Assembly: GCA_964601805.1 (NCBI GenBank)
Contig: CAZROW010000001.1
Coordinates: forward strand, 62,001-126,000
Reading direction: 5' to 3'
From: Eutrophocola sp964601805
GTDB taxonomy: Bacteria > Pseudomonadota > Gammaproteobacteria > Pseudomonadales > Pseudohongiellaceae
Length of the DNA: 64,000 nucleotides
Position numbers and translations under genes: made by a program
The notes under the pieces: generated by a model
Seen by the model: only the letters and a program-made list of their open reading frames with translations
What the model was told of the DNA's origin: nothing
The model's database searches: none
Shown here: one piece after another, positions 55,766-63,846 of the stretch
Layout: each line of letters starts with the position of its first letter
Position numbering within the stretch: position 1 is the first letter of the stretch

Positions 55766-56144
55766 GTCAGTCTCCGAAGTAAATGTAGGGTGAACAGGCA
55801 GAAAAATAAAAGCCGCCATTCTCCCTGTTTCACCGATGCCATGCAATTGCAGGTCAAAAATTCCAGGAAAAAACACCACATCTTGTAGTGATAATTCGTT
55901 TTACCCCTATATTTTGCGTGTCACTGTCAGCGCAGCTTCATAAGTTATTAATTTTAAAGGGTTTTTTCACGTGAAACATCGCATAATGCTGTTTTCAGGT
56001 ATATCAGCTAAGTCCCTGTAAGAATTAGCGATTTGATGGATAGTGCTAACAGGCCCTGGCAATGTACAATGCCCGACTCGTTTTGGCCGCCGTTTCACGC
56101 CAGGACAGTGAATTTGACGACAACGCAAGGAAACACACGCGCCC
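55766..56144. other. thrH-cysH intergenic region
   Basis: A 379-base spacer between divergent genes with no credible gene. It carries a parS-like palindrome (55963-55978), a CATAAT hexamer at 55982-55987 and TACAAT at 56065-56070 upstream of cysH, without good -35 elements. The latter would fit an activator-dependent (CysB) promoter. Confidence 0.5.
55963..55978. promoter_or_regulatory. parS-like ParB-binding site (15/16 match)
   Basis: The sequence ttttttcacgtgaaaca-type site, read 55963-55978 as TTTTTCACGTGAAACA, differs from the parS consensus TGTTTCACGTGAAACA only at the second base. The inner 12 bases (55965-55976) form a perfect palindrome. parS sites nucleate ParB for chromosome segregation. 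Degenerate copies outside the origin core are known in Pseudomonas. Non-coding location supports it. Confidence 0.72.
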
Positions 56145-56897
56145 ATGCCATTGACCGCTCAGCAAATCGACGAACTGGCTGCCAGCCATGCCGACAAGGA
56201 TCCCAAAGAGATCCTGACCCTCGCCCTGGAGCAATACGACAACCTGGCCATTTCATTCAGTGGCGCTGAAGATGTCGTACTCATCGAAATGGCGACCAAG
56301 GCAGCGAAGAAGCTGGGCAAGCCGGTTCATGTGTTCACCCTGGATACCGGCCGTCTGCACCCGGAAACCTATCGGTTCATCGACAAGGTACGCCAGCATT
56401 ACGGCATCGATATCGACGTCATGAGCCCCGACCGCGATGCCCTGGAATCTTTTGTCAAAGCCAGGGGCCTTTTCAGCTTTTACGAGACTGATCACCATGA
56501 GTGCTGTGGCATTCGCAAGATAGAACCGCTCAAGCGCAAACTGGCGACACTGGATGCCTGGATTACCGGCCAGCGGCGTGACCAGAGCCCCAGCACCCGC
56601 AACGAGGTCCCCATAATCCAGCAGGATCCCACTTTCAGCGTGGACGACACCCCCCTGGTGAAATTCAATCCCCTGGCCAACTGGTCTTCCAGGCAGGTCT
56701 GGGACTACATTCGCATGTTTGATGTGCCCTACAACGAGCTGCATGACCGGGGATTTGTCAGTATTGGCTGTGAGCCCTGCACCCGTCCCGTGGGCCCGGG
56801 CCAGCATGAACGCGAAGGCCGCTGGTGGTGGGAAGAAGCCACGGCCAAGGAATGTGGCCTGCACCAGGGTAATGTCATCGCCAGCGACGGCGACTGA
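56145..56897 (+). CDS. cysH: phosphoadenylyl/adenylyl-sulfate reductase
   Basis: A 250-residue assimilatory sulfonucleotide reductase that makes sulfite from activated sulfate. The adenylyl-binding SFSGAEDVVL and the LDTGRLHPETY segment precede HECCGIRK (C120, C121). GCEPCTRP (C209, C212) follows. The Cys-Cys and Cys-x-x-Cys pairs are the 4Fe-4S ligands of APS-type reductases, absent from enteric PAPS reductase. The tail is short: the CGLH ending with the catalytic Cys is present as ECGLHQGN. It is convergent with cysB 18 bases away. Confidence 0.95.
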   Translation: MPLTAQQIDELAASHADKDPKEILTLALEQYDNLAISFSGAEDVVLIEMATKAAKKLGKPVHVFTLDTGRLHPETYRFIDKVRQHYGIDIDVMSPDRDALESFVKARGLFSFYETDHHECCGIRKIEPLKRKLATLDAWITGQRRDQSPSTRNEVPIIQQDPTFSVDDTPLVKFNPLANWSSRQVWDYIRMFDVPYNELHDRGFVSIGCEPCTRPVGPGQHEREGRWWWEEATAKECGLHQGNVIASDGD

Positions 56898-56915
56898 TCC
56901 CCCTTTCTTACCCGG

Positions 56916-57893
56916 TTATTTCACCGGAATCTCGATATCGGCAAACACCGCCTGCAGTGATTCCCTGCTCCGGCTTGCCATGGCCGCTTCCACGCGGGCG
57001 CGGGTCAGGTGCGGGGCAAACATCTCGATAAAGTCATACATGTAACCGCGCAGGTAGGTTTCACGGCGAAAGCCGATGTTGGTGGTGCTGTAATCAAACA
57101 GGTGACTGGCATCCAGGGCCACCAGGTCATCATCACGTTCTTCCACCGCCATACTGGCCAGGATGCCTATCCCCAGGCCCAGGCGCACGTAAGTCTTGAT
57201 GACATCCGCATCCACCGTGGTAAACACCACCTTCGGGTCCAGTCCCGCCCTCTGGAAAGCCTCATCGAGCTTGGAACGGCCGGTAAAGCCATAGACATAG
57301 GTAACGATGGGATGGGCTGCCACCTGCTCCAGGGTTAGTGTGCTCGACTGGCACAGGGCGTGATCCCTGGGTACCAGGATCGCCCGGTTCCAGTGAAAGC
57401 AGGGCATCATGACCAGGTCGTTGAACAATTCCAGGGCTTCGGTGGCAATGGCGAAATCTGCCGTACCGTCAGCAGCAAGCTGGGAAATCTGCATGGGCGA
57501 GCCCTGGTGCATGTGCAGACTGACATCCGGGTAGCGGCCGATAAAGCGCTTGATGACCTGCGGCAGGATATAGCGGGACTGGGTATGGGTCGTGGCAATC
57601 CCCAGGCTGCCCAGGTCAGCGGCCGTGAACTCCTGGGCTATGGCCTCGATTCCATCCACTTTTCGAAGCACTTCGGAAGCAGCATCAAGGATTTTCTCAC
57701 CGGCCGGCGTCAGGTGGCTCAGGTGCTTGCCATTGCGCACGAAGATTTCCGTGCCCAGTTCCTGCTCCAGGGCCCGGATTTGCTTGCTGATGCCGGGTTG
57801 GGACGTGTACAGGGCCTGCGCTGCACGGCTGATATTGTACTGGTGCCTGACGATTTCACAGGCGTAGCGCAATTGCTGGAGTTTCATGGGCAT
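56916..57893 (-). CDS. cysB: LysR-type regulator CysB
   Basis: A 325-residue LysR-family activator of sulfate assimilation. The N-terminal winged helix-turn-helix is MKLQQLRYACEIVRHQYNISRAAQALYTSQPGISKQIRALEQELG. It is followed by the effector domain with the CysB-type TTHTQSRYILP, which binds N-acetylserine or sulfate-like ligands, and a long C-terminus. It is next to cysH and divergent from a TSUP permease gene, so it probably controls both and itself. Confidence 0.94.
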   Translation of the reverse strand: MPMKLQQLRYACEIVRHQYNISRAAQALYTSQPGISKQIRALEQELGTEIFVRNGKHLSHLTPAGEKILDAASEVLRKVDGIEAIAQEFTAADLGSLGIATTHTQSRYILPQVIKRFIGRYPDVSLHMHQGSPMQISQLAADGTADFAIATEALELFNDLVMMPCFHWNRAILVPRDHALCQSSTLTLEQVAAHPIVTYVYGFTGRSKLDEAFQRAGLDPKVVFTTVDADVIKTYVRLGLGIGILASMAVEERDDDLVALDASHLFDYSTTNIGFRRETYLRGYMYDFIEMFAPHLTRARVEAAMASRSRESLQAVFADIEIPVK

Positions 57894-58020
57894 TCCTGGC
57901 TGATTTATAGACTTTTTATATTCTTTTTAGTTATATAAATATATCAAATTATTATTATTCAGAATATAAAAATTCCTCTACAGTAGCCCCCTTCACTACT
58001 CCCGGCAGGCTTTTCTCCCG
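57894..58020. promoter_or_regulatory. AT-rich divergent control region of cysB and TSUP gene
   Basis: About 127 bases between divergent cysB and the permease gene include a very AT-rich tract (57905-57971). This is the composition in which CysB binding sites lie in enteric bacteria. No exact operator can be named. Confidence 0.4.
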
Positions 58021-58839
58021 ATGTTTGATTTCCTCATCCTGGTGTTTTTCGGCGGTCTTGTCGGTTTTGCCGTGGGCCTGACCGGTGTGGGCGGCGGCTC
58101 CCTGATGACCCCTATCCTGCTGTTGATGGGTTATCCCGCGCCTGTTGCCATTGGTACTGACCTGCTTTATGCCGCCGTGACGAAGACCAGTGGTGCCCTG
58201 TTCCACCATCGCAAGCAGAACGTGGACTGGAAAGCCATGATGCTCCTGGCCGGGGGCAGTATTCCCGTCTCGGTGGCCCTGTCCCTGCTGGTCAGGAACA
58301 TGAACCTGGGCGAGAACGAAAATTACGAATCCCTGCTCACGACCTTCCTGGGCATCATGCTGGTGCTTACGGCCCTGGTCATCGCGTTTCAGAAACACAT
58401 TCAGCGCCGCATGAATGGCAACAGTAAAGCCTCGGAATTTTTCCCCCACGAAATGGTAGTACCGGAGTCCTCGCGTCCTCAGACCGCCATCGTCACCTTT
58501 GTGCTTGGCATGGTCCTGGGCGTCTGCGTGACCATGGCCTCTGTTGGCGCCGGTGCCATAGGTGCCGCCATCCTGTTCCTGCTGTATCCGCAATGGAAAG
58601 CATCGGTAGTGGTGGGTACGGGTATTGCGCATGCTGTCCCGCTGACGCTGGTGGCCGGTCTGGGCTACCTGGCCAATGGTCTTGTGGACATGACCTTGCT
58701 GGTCAGTTTACTGGTGGGCTCCCTGCCGGGCATCTACCTGGGCACCCATGTGGGGTCGTTATTTCCTGACAAGGTGCTACGAATCATCCTGGTACTGGCA
58801 CTGCTGCTGCTCGGCCTGTACTTCTCCGTCCTGCACTAG
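58021..58839 (+). CDS. TSUP family (TauE/SafE) sulfite/sulfur-compound permease
   Basis: A 272-residue polytopic protein. The TauE/SafE hallmark repeats are GLVGFAVGLTGVGGGSLMTPILLL near the N-terminus and FVLGMVLGVCVTMASVGAGAIGAA in the middle, among about eight membrane segments. TSUP proteins move sulfite, sulfoacetate or related anions. The adjacent cysB and cysH suggest a role in sulfate/sulfite handling. It ends nine bases from the convergent 5'-nucleotidase gene. Confidence 0.9.
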   Translation: MFDFLILVFFGGLVGFAVGLTGVGGGSLMTPILLLMGYPAPVAIGTDLLYAAVTKTSGALFHHRKQNVDWKAMMLLAGGSIPVSVALSLLVRNMNLGENENYESLLTTFLGIMLVLTALVIAFQKHIQRRMNGNSKASEFFPHEMVVPESSRPQTAIVTFVLGMVLGVCVTMASVGAGAIGAAILFLLYPQWKASVVVGTGIAHAVPLTLVAGLGYLANGLVDMTLLVSLLVGSLPGIYLGTHVGSLFPDKVLRIILVLALLLLGLYFSVLH

Positions 58840-58848
58840 GCCGCAGTT

Positions 58849-59760
58849 TCAGCTCTCACCACTGGCGATATTCGCAATGCCATGGGGCACATGGCCGGTA
58901 GCCACGTGTTCACGTGCCGACTCACAGTGTCCCTGCTGGTCATCAAAGAACACATCGGCATCATAGGCACGCAGGAACGCCCCTTTATCCTCACCACCGA
59001 GGAACAGGGATTCATCAATATTGATGTCCCACTTGCGCAGCGTACGCACGACCCGTTCATGGGCCGGTGCAGCCCGCGCGGTCACCAGGCAGGTACGGAT
59101 TGGTGAATCGTCCGGTCCAAAATCCTGCTGCAGCATGTGCAGGGCTGACAGGAAATCCTTGAAGGGACCACCGGTCAGCGGCTCCTTGGCCGCCGCCCTT
59201 TCACTACGTGTGAACTCTTCCAGTCCCCGTGTTTTATAGATCTTTTCTGCTTCATCGGAAAACAGTACCGCATCGCCATCAAAGGCAAAGCGTAATTTGT
59301 AGTCGTCTATATTGGCCTGCCTGGAATTGAGAATGGTGGCCGCGGCGATGCCGTTTTCCAGGGCAGTTCTCACGTCCTGACCATCGGTGGAAAGAAACAG
59401 GTGGGAGTTAAACGCGGAGATATAACGGTAAGGACTCGAACCACCACAGAAGGCTGCCTTCTGGATATCCAGGTCATGCTGTTCTATGGAATTGAAAATA
59501 CGCAGCCCGGTGTCAGCCGAGTTCCTGGACAACAGGATCACTTCCACCCGCTGTTTGCCGATCAGGGTATTCAGGTTCAGCAGTTTCTTCACCAGGCTGA
59601 AGGCATCACCGGGTTCCAGGACTTCATCTTCGTGGTCGATCTGGTACTGGCGGTACGCTTCCACGCCCTCGTTGACATAAACCTTGTGGGAATCATCCAG
59701 GTTAAACAGGGCCCTGGAGGAAATGGCAACGACAAGTTTCTTGGCTAAGGTGTCATTCAT
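58849..59760 (-). CDS. 5'-nucleotidase family protein
   Basis: A 303-residue protein of the cytosolic 5'-nucleotidase-like family (PF06189 type). Family segments are LVVAISSRALFNLDDSHKVY, VEVILLSRNSADTGLRIFNSIEQHDL, AFCGGSSPYRYISAFNSHLFLS and LRFAFDGDAVLFSDEAE, with HAD-like Asp residues. KGAFLRAYDADVFFDDQQGHC ends the core. It should release nucleosides from 5'-mononucleotides in the cytoplasm. No operon partner. Confidence 0.9.
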   Translation of the reverse strand: MNDTLAKKLVVAISSRALFNLDDSHKVYVNEGVEAYRQYQIDHEDEVLEPGDAFSLVKKLLNLNTLIGKQRVEVILLSRNSADTGLRIFNSIEQHDLDIQKAAFCGGSSPYRYISAFNSHLFLSTDGQDVRTALENGIAAATILNSRQANIDDYKLRFAFDGDAVLFSDEAEKIYKTRGLEEFTRSERAAAKEPLTGGPFKDFLSALHMLQQDFGPDDSPIRTCLVTARAAPAHERVVRTLRKWDINIDESLFLGGEDKGAFLRAYDADVFFDDQQGHCESAREHVATGHVPHGIANIASGES

Positions 59761-59918
59761 GGTGACAGTTTACCACCATGTAAGTGCTTTCACTGCTTAT
59801 TAACAGGAAGCATGATATCCCGTATAGGTTGTTATTTTGGGTATGTAGGTTGTGGCTGAAGCAGCGCCAACATAGTCATTCTCATTATTCGGGATGTGGG
59901 GATAGCTGCTGGTAGCGC

Positions 59919-60014
59919 GTAGGCCGGAAATGGCCCGAAGGGCCATCTCCGGCATGGGAACTCGCTCTAAAGTGGAATGGACTGCCGGAGATTGCTGCGC
60001 AATTTCCGGCCTAC
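59919..60014. repeat. inverted pair of REP elements (BIME-like)
   Basis: REP1 (59919-59954) and REP2 (59983-60014, opposite strand) each start GTAGGCCGGAAAT and end ATCTCCGGCA, with different but self-complementary apical stems. They form a head-to-head pair separated by 28 bases, as in bacterial interspersed mosaic elements. They lie between the divergently oriented promoter side of the nucleotidase gene and the 3' end of msrA. Confidence 0.82.
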
Positions 60015-60037
60015 AGGAATAGGCATCTGGCCGATAT

Positions 60038-60691
60038 TCAGGCACACGTGACACCGGTACCCCCCAGTCCGCAATAACCTGCCGGGTTCTTGGCCAGGTA
60101 TTGCTGGTGGTAGTCCTCGGCATAGTAAAAGGTGTCCAGGAAACTGGATTCGGTGGTAATCACAGGATACCCCGCCCTGGTCAATGCTTTCTGGTAAGCC
60201 GCCTTGGATACGTTCAATGCAGCTTCCTGGCCGGGACGCGTGAAGTAGACACAGGAACGGTACTGGGTGCCGCGATCATTGCCCTGGCGCATGCCCTGGG
60301 TGGGATCATGGGACTCCCAGAAGGTTTGCAGCAACACATCAAAGGTGATCACCTGCGGGTCAAAAACCACCAGTACCACCTCGCTGTGACCGGTCATGCC
60401 ACTGCAGACTTCCTCGTAGGTGGGGTTGGGTGTGTAGCCTCCGGCATAACCCACCGCGGTACTGTACACACCAGGTAACTCCCAGAATTTGCGTTCTGCC
60501 CCCCAGAAACATCCCAGCCCGAACACGGCCTGTTCAAGCCCTTCAGGAAATGGTGGCGTTATCCGGTTGCCTGAGACATGATGTTTCTCGGATACCGGCA
60601 AGGGCTGATCCCTGCCTGGCAATGCATCTTGCTCTGAAACCATTGTTCCCTTGTTGGCCCGTGCCTTAAGCACGGCATCCAGAAAAGCCAT
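60038..60691 (-). CDS. msrA: peptide-methionine (S)-S-oxide reductase MsrA
   Basis: A 217-residue MsrA. The catalytic Cys lies in FGLGCFWGAERKFWELPGVYSTAVGYAGG. The conserved YEEVCSGMTGHSEVV and FWESHDPTQGMRQGNDRGTQYRS segments are present, with a C-terminal recycling cysteine pair region (GYCGLGGTGVTCA). It repairs oxidised methionine. The N-terminal extension of about 45 residues is as in E. coli MsrA. Downstream on its strand lies the REP pair. Confidence 0.95.
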   Translation of the reverse strand: MAFLDAVLKARANKGTMVSEQDALPGRDQPLPVSEKHHVSGNRITPPFPEGLEQAVFGLGCFWGAERKFWELPGVYSTAVGYAGGYTPNPTYEEVCSGMTGHSEVVLVVFDPQVITFDVLLQTFWESHDPTQGMRQGNDRGTQYRSCVYFTRPGQEAALNVSKAAYQKALTRAGYPVITTESSFLDTFYYAEDYHQQYLAKNPAGYCGLGGTGVTCA

Positions 60692-60798
60692 ATGTTTCTC
60701 CAGTTTCTATCGTAATTTATTGAATAACAGGAATATTTCCTATTCAGCAGACCCATGCCGGAAGCTTAAAATTGGCATCATAGTCGGGCCAGGATACA

Positions 60799-60827
60799 TT
60801 GAAAAGACCGGGGTGGTGCTTTATTCT
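60799..60827 (+). promoter_or_regulatory. candidate promoter of the mshM-like gene
   Basis: TTGAAA (60799-60804), 17 bases, then TATTCT (60822-60827). A small dyad agtgaa-aaa-ttcact (60853-60867) lies in the predicted leader and could be an operator. Confidence 0.5.
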
Positions 60828-60893
60828 TCTCCCGGTTCCTTTCCCGCATCAAAGTGAAAAATTCACTGCAGAGTCAGGACGTAACGGACAAGA

Positions 60894-61978
60894 ATGTATC
60901 TAGAATTTTTTGGCATGCGTGAGCTGCCGTTTACCCTGACCCCCAACACGGATTTCTTCCTTGATCTGGATGGTCATCACCAGGCGCTGGAGGTTGTCCA
61001 GCTCGCCCTGGAAAGCGGTGAAGGCTTCATCATGATCACCGGGGAAGTCGGCACAGGCAAGACCCTCCTCTGCCGTCGCCTGCTCAATACCATCAGTGAT
61101 GACTTCATCACCGCCTACGTCCCCAATCCCTTCCTGACCCCCGACGGTCTCCTNNNNNNNNNNNNNNNNNNNNNNNNNNNNNNNNNNNNNNNNNNNNNNN
61201 NNNNNNNNNNNNNNNNNNNNNNNNNNNNNNNNNNNNNNNNNNNNNNNNNNNNNATGACTTCATCACCGCCTACGTCCCCAATCCCTTCCTGACCCCCGAC
61301 GGTCTCCTACTCGCCCTGGCTGAAGAACTTGGTCTGGATGTAGACCACGAAAAAGGCCGCCATCATGTTCTCGGCGAGATCAACAAGAAGCTCATGGAAA
61401 TCAAGACTGCAGGCAAACAGGTGGTCTTCCTGCTTGATGAAGCCCAGGCCATGCCCGAAGAAAGCATCGAGGTGCTCAGGTTGTTGACCAACCTGGAAAC
61501 TGAATCCGAAAAGCTCCTGCAGGTGGTGTTGTTCGGCCAGCCGGAACTTAATGACCTCTTGTCCAGGGATTCACTGCGCCAGTTGCGCCAGCGCATCACC
61601 TTTTCCTATGTCCTGCCAACGCTTACTCCCGAAGAGGTCGCCAGCTACATCAATCACAGGCTGAGCAAGTCCGGCTTTCCCGGCGTCAACCTGTTCAACC
61701 TCAAGGCGATCCAGGAACTGGCCCGGGCAAGTGCAGGCATTCCCCGCCTGATCAATATCCTTTGTCACAAGTCCCTGCTGGTAGCCTACGGCCGTGGCGA
61801 TACCAAGATCACTAACGTCCATGTCCAGCGCGCCATCATGGACACCGAAGATGTCCGCATCGAGAAAAACTTCAACCGTGAAACCAGGCCTGCCGGTCCC
61901 GGCTGGAGCGGTGTCATCATCGCCGCCATCCTGGCAAGTGTCCTGACCTTTCTGGCTGTATATTTGCTGGATATCTAA
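60894..61978 (+). CDS. MshM/ExeA-like AAA ATPase (interrupted by artefactual gap)
   Basis: An ATPase of the GspA/ExeA/MshM group. It starts MYLEFFGMRELPFTLTPNTDFF, with Walker A TGEVGTGKTLLCRR, Walker B VVFLLDEAQAMP and a sensor region FGQPELNDLL. A membrane segment lies at the C-terminus (GWSGVIIAAILASVLTFLAVYLLDI). The 100-N gap at 61154-61253 is flanked by identical 55-base copies (61099-61153, 61254-61308). Removing the gap and one copy gives an uninterrupted 309-residue protein. Relatives power assembly of secretins, MSHA pili or peptidoglycan remodelling. The partner here may be the next ATPase. Confidence 0.92.
61154..61253. other. assembly gap (100 N), artificial
   Basis: Exactly 100 N placed between two contig ends that overlap by 55 identical bases. 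The overlap length is a common assembly k-mer value. No sequence appears to be missing. Confidence 0.95.
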
Positions 61979-62067
61979 TACAATCATTCTCAAATCACCG
62001 GACAGGATCCGGCACCGGGAAATCGCCATGTCTTTCCGGATTCCGCAATAAATAACAGTTTCACTAA

Positions 62068-62778
62068 ATGGTCTTAACCCAGGACAGTTATCTTCGCTTT
62101 GGTCCCTATCTGGATTTGATGACGGGGATACACACCGCCCTGAAAATCAACGAAGGCATCATCAAGGTAGTGGCCCCGGAGGGCTGCGGTAAAACCGTTT
62201 TCTGTCGTGAGTTGGTGCGGGACCTGGTCAACGATGGGCAGGAAGTCATTTTCTTTGAATCCCCACCTGAATCCGTCGACTACCTGCACAAGCGCATCCA
62301 GAGCGAACTGGATTTGCCCCGTGACAAGGATTTCACCCGTAGCCTGACCCAGTACCTGCTCGCCAAATCCCCGCCCAGGAACAAACTCACCCTCATCTAT
62401 GACGATGCGGAAAAAATCAGCAAGGAAATCTTCATCCTCATCCGCCTGCTCAATAATGTTCACAACGATGCCGAGACACTGGTCTCACAGGTGATTTGTG
62501 GTACCGACAGGCTGGACAAGGTGTTTGATGATCCCGACCTGCGATCCCTGACCCAGTACCTGAACCAGAGTTTCACCCTGCCGCCCATGACACGGGAAGA
62601 AATGGAAGACTTCTGCTCGGGTTATCTCCAGCAAGCCGGTATCACCAACAAGGCGCTGACCAGCAAACAGCTCATCGATATTTTCATGGCAGGCAAAGGC
62701 ATGCCCGGCAAGACTATGGAATTGATGGCCCACCAGGTATCAGTATCACAGGGTGCATCCTCAAGCCGGCTCCTCTGA
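62068..62778 (+). CDS. second ExeA/GspA-like AAA ATPase, possibly frameshifted
   Basis: A 236-residue P-loop ATPase related to the preceding gene: Walker A APEGCGKTVFCRELVR, Walker B LTLIYDDAEKIS and sensor segment ICGTDRLDKVF. It ends abruptly after SQGASSSRLL, without the membrane segment seen in its neighbour. The next frame is open across this end and continues as an acidic Ser/Pro-rich linker, a membrane helix and an NTF2-like domain. Either the two are separate coupled genes or a one-base shift splits one protein. Confidence 0.82.
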   Translation: MVLTQDSYLRFGPYLDLMTGIHTALKINEGIIKVVAPEGCGKTVFCRELVRDLVNDGQEVIFFESPPESVDYLHKRIQSELDLPRDKDFTRSLTQYLLAKSPPRNKLTLIYDDAEKISKEIFILIRLLNNVHNDAETLVSQVICGTDRLDKVFDDPDLRSLTQYLNQSFTLPPMTREEMEDFCSGYLQQAGITNKALTSKQLIDIFMAGKGMPGKTMELMAHQVSVSQGASSSRLL

Positions 62779-62870
62779 CCGGTGAGGACAACGAAGTCTC
62801 AGTAGCTGATTCGGTACCTGCACCCTCCTCATCAGCACGTGACGAAGTCGCTTCCCACTATGCCCGGGAA

Positions 62871-63830
62871 GTGGATCAGATCCTGGACGAAGATACCGGA
62901 TACCAGAGCAAATTCCCGATGTATTTCAAACTGGTGCTGTCAGTGATCGTGGTGGTCTCCACCCTGGTACTGGCAGTGGTGCTATCCGGGGACAACGAGA
63001 CAGTAAACGACCGTATTGCTGAAATACTGGCCGATGACTCCCCCCTGTATCTCGATGAGGTCGTCGACCCGGTGACTGTAGAGACGGCGCAAACCAGTGA
63101 ACCCGATTTTGTCCCTGTTGATATGACTGATCCGGCACCAGATGTCATCGAGGAAAGCGTGACCCTGGCCAGTACCGATAACGTTCTCACCGAACCTGTT
63201 GCAGCACTCCCCTCACCAGTCGAGCCTGCAGTCAGCAATGACCCCGAACCTGCCGACACCGAGTTGGCCAGTGCTGATGTTTCTTTTATCGAAGATCAAA
63301 CGCCGGAGGCCGCATTAACAGAACCGGCAGAGGATGCAGTAACGCCTGGTATTGATCTGGAAGTTGACGAGACCATGCCGGATGCCGAACAGCTTGCCCT
63401 GGTGAATGAAGAATCCGCAACCGATGTTGTCACCGACGCGCCTGAAGTTGTTGAGGCGCAGGACCCGGCGCTTTCAACCACTGATGCACTGGACGCCGTG
63501 ATTGCGGCATGGACTGAAGCCTGGCAGGCAGGCGACTTTGACGGTTATATCAGTGCCTATCACGAGGATTTCACGGCAACCAACTACGATTCACTCCAGG
63601 CATGGGAGACAGCCCGCAGGCCACGGGTGGAAGGTGTATCAGGCATGATGATCAGCTATGACCGCTTTGACCTGGTCGCCGAGGATACCGGTCAGGCCAC
63701 TGCCCGTTTCTGGTTGTCCTATTCCCGTGGCAATTACGCCGATGACACCCTGAAAGAAATCGTGTTCCTGAAGGAAGGCGAACAGTGGCGCATTGTCGAA
63801 GAGCGTAACCTGGAAATCATCGTCAAGTAA
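62871..63830 (+). CDS. membrane-anchored protein with C-terminal NTF2-like (Cds6-type) domain
   Basis: A 319-residue reading from GTG 62871. One membrane helix (about residues 16-40) is followed by a long acidic Pro/Val/Glu/Thr-rich linker (45-200). An NTF2/SnoaL-like domain ends the protein: AVIAAWTEAWQAGDFDGYISAYHEDF, then a C-terminal WRIVEERNLEI. The GTG has no spaced ribosome site. The frame is open far upstream without any ATG, GTG or TTG, so the true N-terminus is probably the preceding ATPase. The C-terminal domain resembles that on L,D-transpeptidase-associated proteins, hinting at a cell-envelope role. Confidence 0.78.
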   Translation: MDQILDEDTGYQSKFPMYFKLVLSVIVVVSTLVLAVVLSGDNETVNDRIAEILADDSPLYLDEVVDPVTVETAQTSEPDFVPVDMTDPAPDVIEESVTLASTDNVLTEPVAALPSPVEPAVSNDPEPADTELASADVSFIEDQTPEAALTEPAEDAVTPGIDLEVDETMPDAEQLALVNEESATDVVTDAPEVVEAQDPALSTTDALDAVIAAWTEAWQAGDFDGYISAYHEDFTATNYDSLQAWETARRPRVEGVSGMMISYDRFDLVAEDTGQATARFWLSYSRGNYADDTLKEIVFLKEGEQWRIVEERNLEIIVK

Positions 63831-63846
63831 TTCCGCTCGACGACTC

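Noticed and set aside
58908..58925. Second parS candidate (two CACGTG cores)
   Set aside because: The flanks do not match parS and the site lies inside the conserved coding part of the nucleotidase gene.
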